From positions 1 through 64,000 of the forward strand of contig VGZC01000023.1 in assembly GCA_016872725.1 (NCBI GenBank): a stretch of 64,000 nucleotides of DNA, written 5' to 3'. Source of the DNA: Planctomycetota bacterium. GTDB lineage: Bacteria; Planctomycetota; Planctomycetia; Pirellulales; Pirellulaceae. This document shows positions 1 through 8,715 of the stretch, one piece after another. The position numbers and the translations under genes are program-made. Within the stretch, counting starts at the first letter, position 1; the number at the start of each line of letters is the position of its first letter. The notes under the pieces are model-generated. The model was not told the DNA's origin. It saw only the letters and a list, made by a program, of their open reading frames with translations, and searched no databases.

Positions 1-464
1 TCCTGGACTATGTGCTGACATTGCCCGATTCATTGGCCTGTCGGTTTGACCGGGAGGTGGAGGATATCGAGGAGGTCTTGAATATGCCTTATGTGACCAG
101 CATCGAACGACGCGCGCGCCAGGAAGGACTCCAACAGGGAATGCAGGAAGGACTCCAACAGGGAATCCAGGAAGGGCTCCAACAGGGAATCCAGGAAGGA
201 CTCCAGCAGGGAATGCAGGAAGGACTCCAACAGGGAATCCAGGAAGGACTCCAACAGGGAATCCAGGAAGGACTCCAGCAGGGTCAGCAGGAGGGGATGC
301 TCCAGGGCGTGCGTGACTTGTTGCGGCAGGCGCTCGAGGTGCGGTTCGGCGCGCCACCCGATTCGGTGCTGTCGAAGATCGAACAGTGCCGGGATGTGGC
401 GGCGCTGCGCGCCTTGCATGAGCAGGCGCTCACCGTCTCATCCATCGGGGAACTCACGTTCTGA
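1..464 (+). CDS. C-terminal part of an Rpn/PD-(D/E)XK-type protein with octapeptide repeats (5' end outside window)
   Basis: The reading frame is open to the first base of the window, so the GTG at 12 is only an internal codon and the N-terminal domain is missing. The visible part ends a predicted nuclease-like fold with the motif NMPYVTSIERRARQEG. Seven consecutive QEGLQQG(M/I) octapeptides follow, then a helical tail (LLRQALEVRFG...). Rpn/recombination-promoting-nuclease and related PD-(D/E)XK 'transposase-like' proteins often end in exactly such an ERxxRQEG(x)QQG coiled region followed by a short RFG helix, which is why I place it there. The repeat is nearly identical at DNA level (24-bp unit), so its copy number may vary. 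The catalytic residues lie outside the window, so family membership is inferred from the tail alone. Confidence 0.6.
   Translation, partial: LDYVLTLPDSLACRFDREVEDIEEVLNMPYVTSIERRARQEGLQQGMQEGLQQGIQEGLQQGIQEGLQQGMQEGLQQGIQEGLQQGIQEGLQQGQQEGMLQGVRDLLRQALEVRFGAPPDSVLSKIEQCRDVAALRALHEQALTVSSIGELTF
117..290 (+). repeat. 24-bp in-frame tandem repeat coding QEGLQQG(M/I)
   Basis: About seven 24-bp units run head to tail inside the partial CDS. They differ by only a few third-position changes (ctccaacag/ctccagcag and atg/atc). Because the unit is a multiple of three, unit gain or loss keeps the frame. Confidence 0.95.
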
Positions 465-512
465 TCGGTCATCGTCCTTCGCGCCCCGGACCCCGCGATA
501 TCCATCGTCCAC

Positions 513-540
513 GAAAAAACCCTCGGGAGTTCCCGAGGGT
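513..540 (-). terminator. Rho-independent terminator of the DUF3467 gene
   Basis: A perfect 10-bp inverted repeat (accctcggga / tcccgagggt, 2-nt loop) occupies 519-540. Read on the minus strand it is followed by six T residues. It lies 27 bp past the stop of the minus-strand DUF3467 gene, so it most likely ends the transcript of the whole 954-to-568 side. It also sits 55 bp past the stop of the convergent plus-strand gene. Confidence 0.85.
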
Positions 541-567
541 CCATTCATTGGGCGCGACGCCTGGTCC

Positions 568-954
568 TTAGCCGTTGATCGGGCCGGGCATCGGGCGCAG
601 CCGCTTCTGGATGTCCGTTTCGAGCACTCCGAAAATCGCTTCGTGGCGCTGCACGGACATCTGGAGCGCGGCGAGGAGCCGTTTCGCCGTGTAGTAGTTC
701 ACGATCACGCGCTGCCCGACCTTGATCGGATCGCGGGGGACGCCGACCGGTTGCGGATTCAAGCCGAAATCGATGATCAGTTCCTCGGGTGAACCCGTGA
801 CTCGGCAAAAATTCGAATAGGTCGCCATGACATTGCTGTCGTCCACATGGACTTGGGCCACGGGATTCTGGGCCTGAGGCGCCCCTTCACCCTTCGCCGC
901 CACCGGGGTCGGTTCCGCCGCGATCGCGTCGTTCTTGGCCGTGTCTTTCGTCAT
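568..954 (-). CDS. DUF3467 domain protein
   Basis: 128 residues. A low-complexity Ala/Pro-rich N-terminus (1-35) is followed by one compact domain from about 36 to 120. That domain contains VDDSNVMATYSNFCRVTGS, ELIIDFGLNPQ and YYTAKRLLAALQ, the signature layout of DUF3467, a small soluble family of unknown function common in planctomycetes. There is no signal peptide or membrane segment. The start is supported by a strong GGAAGGAG ribosome-binding site. It is the last minus-strand gene before a strong terminator and follows the M50/HlyD fusion gene by 87 bp, so co-transcription with the secretion genes is plausible. Function is unknown. Confidence 0.85.
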   Translation of the reverse strand: MTKDTAKNDAIAAEPTPVAAKGEGAPQAQNPVAQVHVDDSNVMATYSNFCRVTGSPEELIIDFGLNPQPVGVPRDPIKVGQRVIVNYYTAKRLLAALQMSVQRHEAIFGVLETDIQKRLRPMPGPING

Positions 955-1041
955 CTCGCTCTCCTTCCAGTTACCAACAGGACTCTACCATGGGATCCGT
1001 ACGTGGATCCCATACCAGCAGCTTACGACACTTCCGACATC

Positions 1042-3288
1042 TTACAACTCAAAATGGAACGTCTTGGCGACGTACCGGTATAACCGACTTCCCAGCGGAG
1101 TCCAGGCCGTACCGACACGGGCCTGTCCCTTCATTCCGATGATCAAACGACGTTCGGGGTCGTCGAGGAAGACCTTGGCCGGATATGACGGACTTTGCGG
1201 TATTGCCGCACCCGTTTCGTCGGTCACCGTCTCGACACCACCGCCTCCGGCGCCTGACAGGCTCGCGGGGACCGTTTCGAGCTTATCCTCGCCGATCTTG
1301 TCGATCGTGCCGTTCAGCGTATCGTGCGGGAACGCGTCGAGTTTGAGCTTCACCGGCTGTTCGAGGCGAATCGCGTCGATGAACGCCTGATCGACGACCA
1401 ACTCGGCGACGAGCCGGCTCGGGTCGCCCACACGGCAGAGCATGTCGCTCGGCTCGATATGCGCGGCGGCGTTTCGCGGCTCCAGGAGCGATCCGGTCCA
1501 ACCGGGGAGCCTCCCTTCGCTCGACTTGCGGTCGGGCCGCGGTTCGGCGGAGATTACGAAACCGTCGATCGGGGCGGCGATCTCCTGATACGCGATCTGT
1601 TGGCGCAATTCGAGGATCTCGTTCCGCGTCCCGGCGATCAGCTTCTCCATCTGAGCGATTTGGCCGCTCACCGGATCCCCGCTCTTCACGACGCGGACCT
1701 GCTGCCGTCGCAACGTGTCCAACTGGGCCACATAGCGCCGCTCGTCGCCGATGCGTTCGGCGAGCGCGATCTGCAACGTCACGTTGTCGACTCGGGCAAG
1801 CGTTTGTCCTTTTCGGACGGATTCGCCCGGCCGGACAAGGACCTCCTTGAGTGTGCCGGGGACGTGCGGGAAAACGGGCTGCGACTCGCTTGGCTGCACG
1901 GTGAACATGCAGTGGACTTCGTGCGGCAGAGGCACGAAGAGGACGAACGCGAGCGCCGCGAGCGCCGCGGCGACGCTGCTGGTCAATCGAACGCGTTTCA
2001 CTTGATGCATCCTCCCCGGAACGTGGAAGAACTTGCCCAGTTGCCAAAGCGGTTGAACGATCAATCCCACGAACCCGATCGCCGCGATCGTCCGGCCGAT
2101 GATCTTCAGACCGTACGGCTCAAGGACCTTGTTCAGGAAATAGAGAATCGAGAACACGACGATCCAGCGGTACACGACCGCGGCCACGGTATAGAGCCCG
2201 AACAGGAAGTGGTTCCGCTGGGGAAGGAACGGATTCTCGGGCTGCTCGATGCCGAGGCAGAGCCAGACCATGAATCGCTTCAGGATCTCGGTCGATTTCT
2301 GCCGGAGATTCGGGATCTCGAGCAGGTCCATCAGGATATAGTAGCCGTCGAACCGCAGGAGCGGATTGCCGTTGAACAGCACCGTGCTCACCGAACAGAT
2401 GAACATCATGCTGAGGCAGAGCTGGTTGAGCAGGCCGGGCGACGAGAACCACCAAATGAACGTCGCGATCGACGCCAGAAACAGCTCGACATACATACCC
2501 GCCGCGCCGATGAACGCGCGGTGCCACTTGTTCGGGAGCATCCATGAATCGGAGACGTTGCAGTACAGGCAAGGCGTAAAGACCAGCAACATGACGCCGA
2601 TTTCGTGGCATTCACCGCCGTATCGCTTGCAACTGAGCCCGTGCCCGAATTCATGCAGCACCTTCACGGCGGCCATCGTAACGCCCAGGTAGATCCAATT
2701 GGACGGTCCGAAGAACTCGTGGAACGAGGGCAGGCGCGACTGGAAAATGTCGAACTGCACGGCGACGAGCGTCGCGGCCGCGGCGCCGATGAGCGTGACG
2801 CCCAGGATGGCGGCCGGCGAGAAGAACCAGCCCGTAAAGCGGATCAGCCAATTCAAGAACCGTTCGGGATCGACGCCGCGAAATCGCAGCGAGAAAACGT
2901 TGGCGACCTTGCCGATCAGCTCCTTGCGTTTCTTCTCGTCGCGCCGCTTCTTGAGCTGCTGGCCCTGGCCGGGCACGTCCGAGATCACCAGCCCGCTGCG
3001 GTGGAGCATGCCGACAAACTGTTGCAGATCCTGAAACGTGATCTTCTGCGGCGCGAACCGGTTCTCGAACTCCTCCTTGATCCGGTCCATGCTCGTCTGC
3101 CCGTCGAGCATGCGGAGGATGGCGAATTCCTCCTCGTGGAACCGGAAGTAGTTCAGTCCGACCGGTTCCTTGACCACCCAGAAGACGCGTCCGTGGTAGC
3201 GATGCTGACGCGCCGAAAGGTCGGGCCTTAGCCGGAGCGGCAACGGGCGCGATGTGCTGCTTACCAGGCTTTCGGCGAGGGTTGCCAT
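1042..3288 (-). CDS. PqqD-like / site-2-protease (M50) / HlyD fusion membrane protein
   Basis: 748 residues with three parts. (1) About 25-115: a winged-helix segment like PqqD-type peptide chaperones (FHEEEFAILRMLDG ... LHRSGLVI). (2) About 155-450: a multi-pass M50 zinc metallopeptidase core with HEFGH at 212-216 inside a membrane helix and the second metal-site motif NPLLRFDGYY near 312. (3) About 465-748: a HlyD/biotinyl-lipoyl adaptor (PGTLKEVLVRPGESVRKGQ, then the return strand EIAAPIDGFVIS). COG1994-type 'peptide zinc metalloprotease' proteins with a HlyD tail are known, usually beside exporters. It should sit in the inner membrane with the adaptor outside. The gene follows the HlyD and GAF-HlyD genes on the same strand, which suggests one envelope complex. 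The substrate is unknown. Confidence 0.85.
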   Translation of the reverse strand: MATLAESLVSSTSRPLPLRLRPDLSARQHRYHGRVFWVVKEPVGLNYFRFHEEEFAILRMLDGQTSMDRIKEEFENRFAPQKITFQDLQQFVGMLHRSGLVISDVPGQGQQLKKRRDEKKRKELIGKVANVFSLRFRGVDPERFLNWLIRFTGWFFSPAAILGVTLIGAAAATLVAVQFDIFQSRLPSFHEFFGPSNWIYLGVTMAAVKVLHEFGHGLSCKRYGGECHEIGVMLLVFTPCLYCNVSDSWMLPNKWHRAFIGAAGMYVELFLASIATFIWWFSSPGLLNQLCLSMMFICSVSTVLFNGNPLLRFDGYYILMDLLEIPNLRQKSTEILKRFMVWLCLGIEQPENPFLPQRNHFLFGLYTVAAVVYRWIVVFSILYFLNKVLEPYGLKIIGRTIAAIGFVGLIVQPLWQLGKFFHVPGRMHQVKRVRLTSSVAAALAALAFVLFVPLPHEVHCMFTVQPSESQPVFPHVPGTLKEVLVRPGESVRKGQTLARVDNVTLQIALAERIGDERRYVAQLDTLRRQQVRVVKSGDPVSGQIAQMEKLIAGTRNEILELRQQIAYQEIAAPIDGFVISAEPRPDRKSSEGRLPGWTGSLLEPRNAAAHIEPSDMLCRVGDPSRLVAELVVDQAFIDAIRLEQPVKLKLDAFPHDTLNGTIDKIGEDKLETVPASLSGAGGGGVETVTDETGAAIPQSPSYPAKVFLDDPERRLIIGMKGQARVGTAWTPLGSRLYRYVAKTFHFEL

Positions 3289-3392
3289 GCGGGCGCCGCG
3301 TCAGGAAGGCGAATGGAAGAGCCGAGGAACCAAGACGGAAAGCGACAACCGGCCCGGTCGACACCGAACGGGCCGGGCGGGAATCTCGAGGA

Positions 3393-4298
3393 TCATCGGT
3401 TCGAGCCGATATCGATCGACATCGAAGCCGACATGCCGGGGCGCATGAGCCAGTGCGTGCGCTGTTCCGTCTCGCGAACGGGCACGTTGTCGATCTCCGC
3501 CCAAACGCGATACTCGCCGCTCGCCTCGATGATCTGGCTTGCGAACAGGATCGTGCCCTCGACGGAATGCTCCTTCCTACCGGGGAGCGCGACCTTGATG
3601 ACGACGGGCCGACCCTCGATTTCGTGCGGCGCGAACAGGTCGGCCTTGACCTGTCCTTCGACGCGCAGCCGGTCCATCCGCACGATCCGGAGCACGGCAT
3701 CGCCGGCCTGCACCCACTCACCCTCCTGCCGATACCGCTCGGCGACGTACCCCGCGAACGGCGCGATGATGCGGCGCGTCTCGATCTCGTGCTGGATCAA
3801 CCGGACCTTGGCCTCCTGGGCCAACGAATTATGCCCGGCGACGGCGTACTCCATTTCGGCGACCTTGACCTGAAAACCGGCGCGCTCGGCGGTCAATTCC
3901 TGGCGCCGGACTTCGGTGAGCGGAATCGCGCCGGGGGAACGCGCGTTGACGGCGACGGAATCCCGATGCTCCACTTCGGCCACCGCGGCGGCGGCGCGAG
4001 CCGCCTGCGCCTCGACGTCCTCCTTCGCCTGCTCGGCCGCCGCGTCGTATTCGCGCTGGGCCGCGGCGAGTCGCAGTTGGGCCTCGCGTTCATCGACCTG
4101 CGCCAGAAGTTGGTCGGCCGCCACCATCATCCCCTCGGTGACCGGAAACGACTCGAGCACTCCGGATTGGCGAGCCGGGATCTCGGCGAACCGGATCAAC
4201 GTGAGTTCGCAGTAGGGCAATTCCAGCCGCGTCGAGGAAGGCGCGTTTCCGGATTGGGCGATCGCCATCGAGAGGAACACCACGGCCACCGAATGCAT
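3393..4298 (-). CDS. HlyD/RND-type periplasmic adaptor protein
   Basis: 301 residues. A short hydrophobic leader ends near residue 20. A lipoyl half-motif (GVLESFPVTEGMMVAADQLL, about 47-66) is followed by an Ala/Glu-rich coiled-coil hairpin (about 70-150), the return lipoyl strand (IIAPFAGYVAERY) and a beta-barrel domain ending LMRPGMSASMSIDI. This is the standard membrane-fusion-protein architecture. The start has a GAGGAG ribosome-binding site, and the gene begins 10 bp after the GAF-HlyD stop, so the two are almost certainly co-transcribed. No transporter subunit (RND, ABC or MFS) or TolC is present beside it, which is unusual for an adaptor gene. Confidence 0.85.
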   Translation of the reverse strand: MHSVAVVFLSMAIAQSGNAPSSTRLELPYCELTLIRFAEIPARQSGVLESFPVTEGMMVAADQLLAQVDEREAQLRLAAAQREYDAAAEQAKEDVEAQAARAAAAVAEVEHRDSVAVNARSPGAIPLTEVRRQELTAERAGFQVKVAEMEYAVAGHNSLAQEAKVRLIQHEIETRRIIAPFAGYVAERYRQEGEWVQAGDAVLRIVRMDRLRVEGQVKADLFAPHEIEGRPVVIKVALPGRKEHSVEGTILFASQIIEASGEYRVWAEIDNVPVRETEQRTHWLMRPGMSASMSIDIGSNR

Positions 4299-4308
4299 GC
4301 GATTCTCC

Positions 4309-6372
4309 TCAAAAGAGCAGCTTGGTCTGGACCCAGGCGATCACTTCATGGAACAGCCGGTATCCGAGGTTCGTGCGTCCCGCGACGACCCGCGCGTGGA
4401 CCTTCGCGCCCGGCCGGAGATTCGATTCCAAGTCGCCTTTCGCGATCCCGACTCGCAGCAGGACAACGTGCCCCGCCTCGCCCTCCACGCGCGTCACCTG
4501 GTCCACGTATCGCAGTTCGCCCTTGAGCTGTCGGCGCGGATCGGTCGCAAGGACGTAGTCGACCGGCAAATCCCGATCGCCCTCCGAGCGATCCAGCCGC
4601 GCCCGGTTCACATGGCCGACCCGCCGATCGGGCATCGCCAGTTCCAGTTCCCAGTCGCCTTGGAGATTGGCGACCGCCATGATCACCTGGCCCGGCTCGA
4701 CGTGCCGCCCCAGGAGCGACCGTTCGACGTCCCACGACAACATGATCTGGCCGGAAGCCGGCGCGACGACCGTCAAGTCCTCGATCTGCCGGCGCCGCAG
4801 GACGACCTGCTCGTCAAGACTCTTCAGCGATTGTTCCAATTCGAGCACCTGTCCGAACAGCTTGTGCCGTTCGTCCTCGGCCAGCCTCGCCACATGCGTC
4901 GCGGCGCGGACGGCCGCGAGCCTCTGTTCGGTCACCGAGCGCTCGCCCTCGATCTTCTTGAGCTCGACGGTCAGTTCCGGATTCTCCATCACGGCGATCA
5001 CGTCGTCCTTGGCCACCTTCTGCTGGTCTTTCACTTTCAGCTCGACGACCGTTCCCGGCACGTTGACGAAAACGAATTTCTTGTCGACCGGTTCGAGCGT
5101 TCCGTCGGCCGCCAGTTTGAAATCGACGGGGATCACGAACATGGCGACGACCAGGACGAGCATCGCGGCGATGGCGGTGAGCGTCTTGGGGAGGTTTCGC
5201 GCCTGGACGACCCAACCCGCCTTCCCGAGCGAGCGCCATACGGGCATCAGGAAGAGACTGTTGTGAACGACTGTATTCGACATCGCGCGGGCAGCGTGCT
5301 CGTACACGAGGTCGATGCGGGGCGCCAACAACTCGCGGGGCAGGTCGGTCTCGATCTGCTCGATGATCATCGCGCCGATGATCTCGTTCGATTCGTTCCG
5401 CTCCGCGCTCGCCTCATGCCGCTTCAGTTCGATCACCTTCATGTCGACCGATTTCGGCCGGCGCAGCGGCATGACGATGATCGTCTTCGCGTACGATTCC
5501 TCGACGTACCGGTGGATGGCTCGATCGAGCTGGGGCGGGAGGTCGTCGGTGTGGCCCTCGTACCAGAGCGTTTCGCCCGTCGCGACGACCTTGGAGGCCA
5601 GTTCATTGAGCGCCGCGATGACGTTCGATCGGCTTTCGACCGTGTCCTGGCCGCTCACCGCCTCGACGACGCACTTGCGGCCTCGCCGGATCGCCAGCGT
5701 GACCCGGTCGGCGCCGATCAACCGCCGCCCCTCGTTGACGACCGTGTACGCCGTTTCCCGAAGGCTCAGACTCTCGTGCACGAGCCTCGCGAACTGATCC
5801 GCCTGGGCCCAAAGCGAATGGCGATCGCTGAAGTGGCGCAGTTTCTGCGATTTGAGCCACTCGCCCGCCAGTTCGCACATCTGAGTCAGGAACCGCTCGT
5901 AGCCGCGCTGCGTCGCGGGCGGCGAGTCGGACCTCTGGAACACCTCGATGATCGCTTCCGGATCGCCGTCCGCCGTGATCGGAGCCAACACGAGCAAGTA
6001 GCGCGTCGGATTCGCGCCGAACTCCTCTTTCTCCGCGCTCGAAAGGGGCGGGATCAGATGCGAACGGCGCGAGGCGAGCGCGAAGCGGAGCAGGTTCATG
6101 TGCCGCTGCGCGTCCTCGGTGTCCGTATCGAGCAGCGACTCGCTCAGGTTGATCTGATACCGCATCCGCAGGCCGCGGCCCTCGCCCACCGTCCATACCG
6201 CCCCACCCACCGCCGCGAGCGCCTGGAGGATGCGCTGCATCAACGCCGGATAGTATTCGTCGGGCCCCAGATCGCTCTTCGAAAGCTGGGCGATCTCGCT
6301 CACCAAACCCCGGATCTGCTGACGCGTCTGTTCGATCGTCTCGGAATTGACGGCGGAGGGATCGGACGACAT
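4309..6372 (-). CDS. GAF-domain protein fused to a HlyD-type adaptor
   Basis: 687 residues. Residues 1-370 are soluble and look like two tandem GAF-type sensory modules (about 30-160 and 185-340; for example LRETAYTVVNEGRRLIGADRV). A single membrane helix follows (about 390-410, AIAAMLVLVVAMFVIPVDF). The C-terminal part is a periplasmic adaptor: a lipoyl motif (VPGTVVELKVKDQQKVAKDD), a coiled-coil hairpin, the return strand VVAPASGQIML, a barrel, and an aromatic amphipathic C-terminus. The predicted topology puts the GAF modules in the cytoplasm and the adaptor outside, so it may couple a cytoplasmic signal to export. GAF ligand residues cannot be judged by eye. It is the first gene of the GAF-HlyD / HlyD / M50-HlyD run. 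Confidence 0.8.
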   Translation of the reverse strand: MSSDPSAVNSETIEQTRQQIRGLVSEIAQLSKSDLGPDEYYPALMQRILQALAAVGGAVWTVGEGRGLRMRYQINLSESLLDTDTEDAQRHMNLLRFALASRRSHLIPPLSSAEKEEFGANPTRYLLVLAPITADGDPEAIIEVFQRSDSPPATQRGYERFLTQMCELAGEWLKSQKLRHFSDRHSLWAQADQFARLVHESLSLRETAYTVVNEGRRLIGADRVTLAIRRGRKCVVEAVSGQDTVESRSNVIAALNELASKVVATGETLWYEGHTDDLPPQLDRAIHRYVEESYAKTIIVMPLRRPKSVDMKVIELKRHEASAERNESNEIIGAMIIEQIETDLPRELLAPRIDLVYEHAARAMSNTVVHNSLFLMPVWRSLGKAGWVVQARNLPKTLTAIAAMLVLVVAMFVIPVDFKLAADGTLEPVDKKFVFVNVPGTVVELKVKDQQKVAKDDVIAVMENPELTVELKKIEGERSVTEQRLAAVRAATHVARLAEDERHKLFGQVLELEQSLKSLDEQVVLRRRQIEDLTVVAPASGQIMLSWDVERSLLGRHVEPGQVIMAVANLQGDWELELAMPDRRVGHVNRARLDRSEGDRDLPVDYVLATDPRRQLKGELRYVDQVTRVEGEAGHVVLLRVGIAKGDLESNLRPGAKVHARVVAGRTNLGYRLFHEVIAWVQTKLLF

Positions 6373-6768
6373 GACTCACCATTTTCCACGCGAGAGGAAC
6401 GCCGCGCCAGCTTCAATAGGAGGCTCGGCGAGACCGCCGGGCGCGCAAGACAATTTCAATGTATCGAGGCCTCCGGCGCCTTACAACGCATTGGCGCCGC
6501 CAACCCCGCGAAAAACGGGTCACCCGCGTTCGGTTTAACGGTTGTGCCTGATTCCCATGGACGTCCGATGACCGCGGATGTGACCGATGATTGTCACTCA
6601 TACATCCCGCAAAAACCCCCCAGGCCTCCCAAGCCCCCAAGCCGGATCGGCTTCGACGGGTGAGCGCCGTATCGGGGATTCCAGCCCGCGTGCGAACCAA
6701 CGCGGGTGTGTGGTCTTGGAGTGCGGCGCGGAGTGCAACACGGCACGGAGTGCCGTGCGATGGGGGGA
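6373..6768. other. Intergenic region upstream of the GAF-HlyD gene
   Basis: I see no credible gene here. Next to the accessory secA stop lies a hairpin (6739-6757). The part nearer the GAF-HlyD start has a modestly AT-richer patch that could hold its promoter, but I cannot define -35/-10 boxes. Confidence 0.5.
6739..6757 (-). terminator. Possible terminator hairpin after the accessory secA gene
   Basis: CACGGCAC / GTGCCGTG form an 8-bp perfect stem with a 3-nt loop, starting 12 bp past the minus-strand stop codon. There is no clear T-run after it (TTGCAC...), so it may only slow transcription or protect the mRNA 3' end. Confidence 0.4.
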
Positions 6769-8715
6769 TTAGTCGGGTGTATCGAGATAGGGGTCCTGGC
6801 CGAGTTCGCGTTGCAGTTTCTTGCGCTGTTTCTCGTGGTGGAGGAGGACCGACCGATCGCGGAAATGACGCCGCTCGACCTTCCGCTGCGCGCGGCGGAA
6901 CAGCCCGGTGAACCGGTCGCACGGCGCGGCGTCGATCGCCGCGCCGCGCCGCTTCCAACGACGGGACGCCTTGGGCCCGAAACCCGAAAGGAGGATTTCG
7001 TCGTCGAGCGACATGAACTGTCGAGCCGTTCCGGGATCGCCTTGGCGCCCGCATCGGCCGATCAACTGGCGGTCGATCCGCGCCGCGTCGTGAACCTCGG
7101 TGCAGATCACGTGCAGCCCGCCGAGTTCGGCGACGCCGGGGCCAAGCTTGATGTCGGTGCCGCGGCCCGCCATATTGGTCGCCACGGTGACCTTGCCGGT
7201 CTGGCCGGCCAGCGCGACGATCTCGGCTTCCTTGGCGATCTCGTGCGCGTTGAGCACTTGGTGCGGAACACCTTCCTGGGTCAGGTACCCGGCGAGGATC
7301 TGCGACTTGTCGATCGACCGGGTCCCGATCAGCACCGGTCGCCCCGCAAGATGGAGTTCGCGGATCTCGGCGACGATCGCTTGCCATTTCGCGTCGCTCG
7401 TCCCGAACGCGCGATCGGCCAGTCGCCGCCGGCACACCGGCCGGTTCGTCGGAACGCGGACGAACGGCATCTTGTAGATCTTCCGGAATTCGCGGGCCGA
7501 GCTGCGCGCGGTTCCGGTCATGCCGGCGATTTGCCGGTAGCGGAGGAACAGATCCTGGACGGTGATCCGCGCGGCTTGGCCGGTCGGCACGGTGACCTCG
7601 ACCCCTTCCTTGGCCTCGACCGCCTGATGGATGCCGTCGCGCCATTTGCGGCCTTCGGCCTTCCGCCCCGTGTATTCGTCGACGATCACGATTTCGCCGT
7701 CGTCGACGACGTATTCCCGATCGAGCTGGTACTCGCGGTCGACCTTGACCGCGCGCTCGGTGTACTCGTACAGATCGACCAGCCCCATCGAACGCACGAG
7801 ATCCGGGCGGGGAAGCACGCGGACGAACTGCCGGCCCGTCGCCGTCAGTTCGACCTTTTTCTTGTCGTGGTCGAACGTGTAGTGTTCGTCCTCGATGAAC
7901 TGCTTGGCGTTCCGCGCCGCCCAGTTGTATGTCGCGACGATCTGTTCGCGGGCCTTGCCCTCGATCGAACCGATGATGAGCGGCGTGCGCGCCTCGTCGA
8001 TCAAGATGCTGTCGGCCTCATCGACAAGACAGAAATGGAATCCGCGCTGAACGGGTTTCTCGCCGCTCGTGTCCCAGCGCTGGGAACTGCCTCCGCCCAG
8101 AAAGTCCGTTTCGTTCAAGCCCATGCGGCGCATGAGCAGCCGATCCCGGAGGAAATCAAACCCGAATTCCTTCGCCGTGCCGTACGTGATATCGCACGCA
8201 TAGGCGGCTCGCCGCTGGTCGGACGAATGCGGCGTCAGCACGACGCCGACGGAAAGTCCGAGCAGTTCGTAGAGGGGCCTCAGGAGTTCGCCGTCGCGTT
8301 CGGCCAGGTAGTCGTTCACCGTCGCCAGGTGAACGCCCCGCCCCCCCAACGCGTGGAGATACAAGGGTAGCGAGGCGGTGAGCGTCTTCCCCTCGCCCGT
8401 CTCCATCTCGGCGATCGCGCCGAAGAAGAGGGCCGCGCCGCCGAGCATTTGCACATCGTAGTGGCGGAGCCCGGTCGCCCGGCAACTGGCCTCGCGCACC
8501 AACGCGAACGCCTCGGGGAGCAATCCGGCGAGGCGTTCTCCGCTTTTCGCCCGATAGCGAAGCGACAGACTTTGTTTTCGGAGTTCGCGGTCCGTCAACT
8601 GGGAATACTCCGATTCCCACGCGCCGCACCGCGCGACCACGTCGCGGTATGTGGCGACGCGCCCTCGAAAAAAGGTCGTCCAACTCGTCGCCGTTCGAAA
8701 TTGCAAACTGGGCAC
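6769..8715 (-). CDS. Short accessory SecA-like preprotein translocase ATPase
   Basis: About 648 residues if translation starts at the GTG at 8715, which has a strong GGGAGGG site 4 nt upstream; an upstream in-frame TTG at 8808 is less convincing. All SecA motor motifs are present: Walker A METGEGKT (about 104-111), DEAD with its SecA context LVDEADSILIDEARTPLII (about 230), AGMTGTA, TNMAGRGTDIKLG and the arginine-finger region DRQLIGRCGRQGDPG. The protein ends about 70 residues after motif VI (LHHEKQRKKLQRELGQ). It therefore lacks most of the helical scaffold/wing region and the Cys-rich C-terminal tail of the roughly 900-residue housekeeping SecA. This is typical of an accessory SecA paralogue used for selected cargo. 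It lies between the adaptor/protease genes and the giant exported proteins. Confidence 0.85.
   Translation of the reverse strand: MPSLQFRTATSWTTFFRGRVATYRDVVARCGAWESEYSQLTDRELRKQSLSLRYRAKSGERLAGLLPEAFALVREASCRATGLRHYDVQMLGGAALFFGAIAEMETGEGKTLTASLPLYLHALGGRGVHLATVNDYLAERDGELLRPLYELLGLSVGVVLTPHSSDQRRAAYACDITYGTAKEFGFDFLRDRLLMRRMGLNETDFLGGGSSQRWDTSGEKPVQRGFHFCLVDEADSILIDEARTPLIIGSIEGKAREQIVATYNWAARNAKQFIEDEHYTFDHDKKKVELTATGRQFVRVLPRPDLVRSMGLVDLYEYTERAVKVDREYQLDREYVVDDGEIVIVDEYTGRKAEGRKWRDGIHQAVEAKEGVEVTVPTGQAARITVQDLFLRYRQIAGMTGTARSSAREFRKIYKMPFVRVPTNRPVCRRRLADRAFGTSDAKWQAIVAEIRELHLAGRPVLIGTRSIDKSQILAGYLTQEGVPHQVLNAHEIAKEAEIVALAGQTGKVTVATNMAGRGTDIKLGPGVAELGGLHVICTEVHDAARIDRQLIGRCGRQGDPGTARQFMSLDDEILLSGFGPKASRRWKRRGAAIDAAPCDRFTGLFRRAQRKVERRHFRDRSVLLHHEKQRKKLQRELGQDPYLDTPD

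Noticed and set aside
117-290. Possible CRISPR array
   Set aside because: The repeats are contiguous 24-bp coding units without spacers.
1324-6663. Long plus-strand frames opposite the adaptor and M50 genes
   Set aside because: Arg/Asp-rich antisense frames without domains; the minus-strand proteins have strong motifs.
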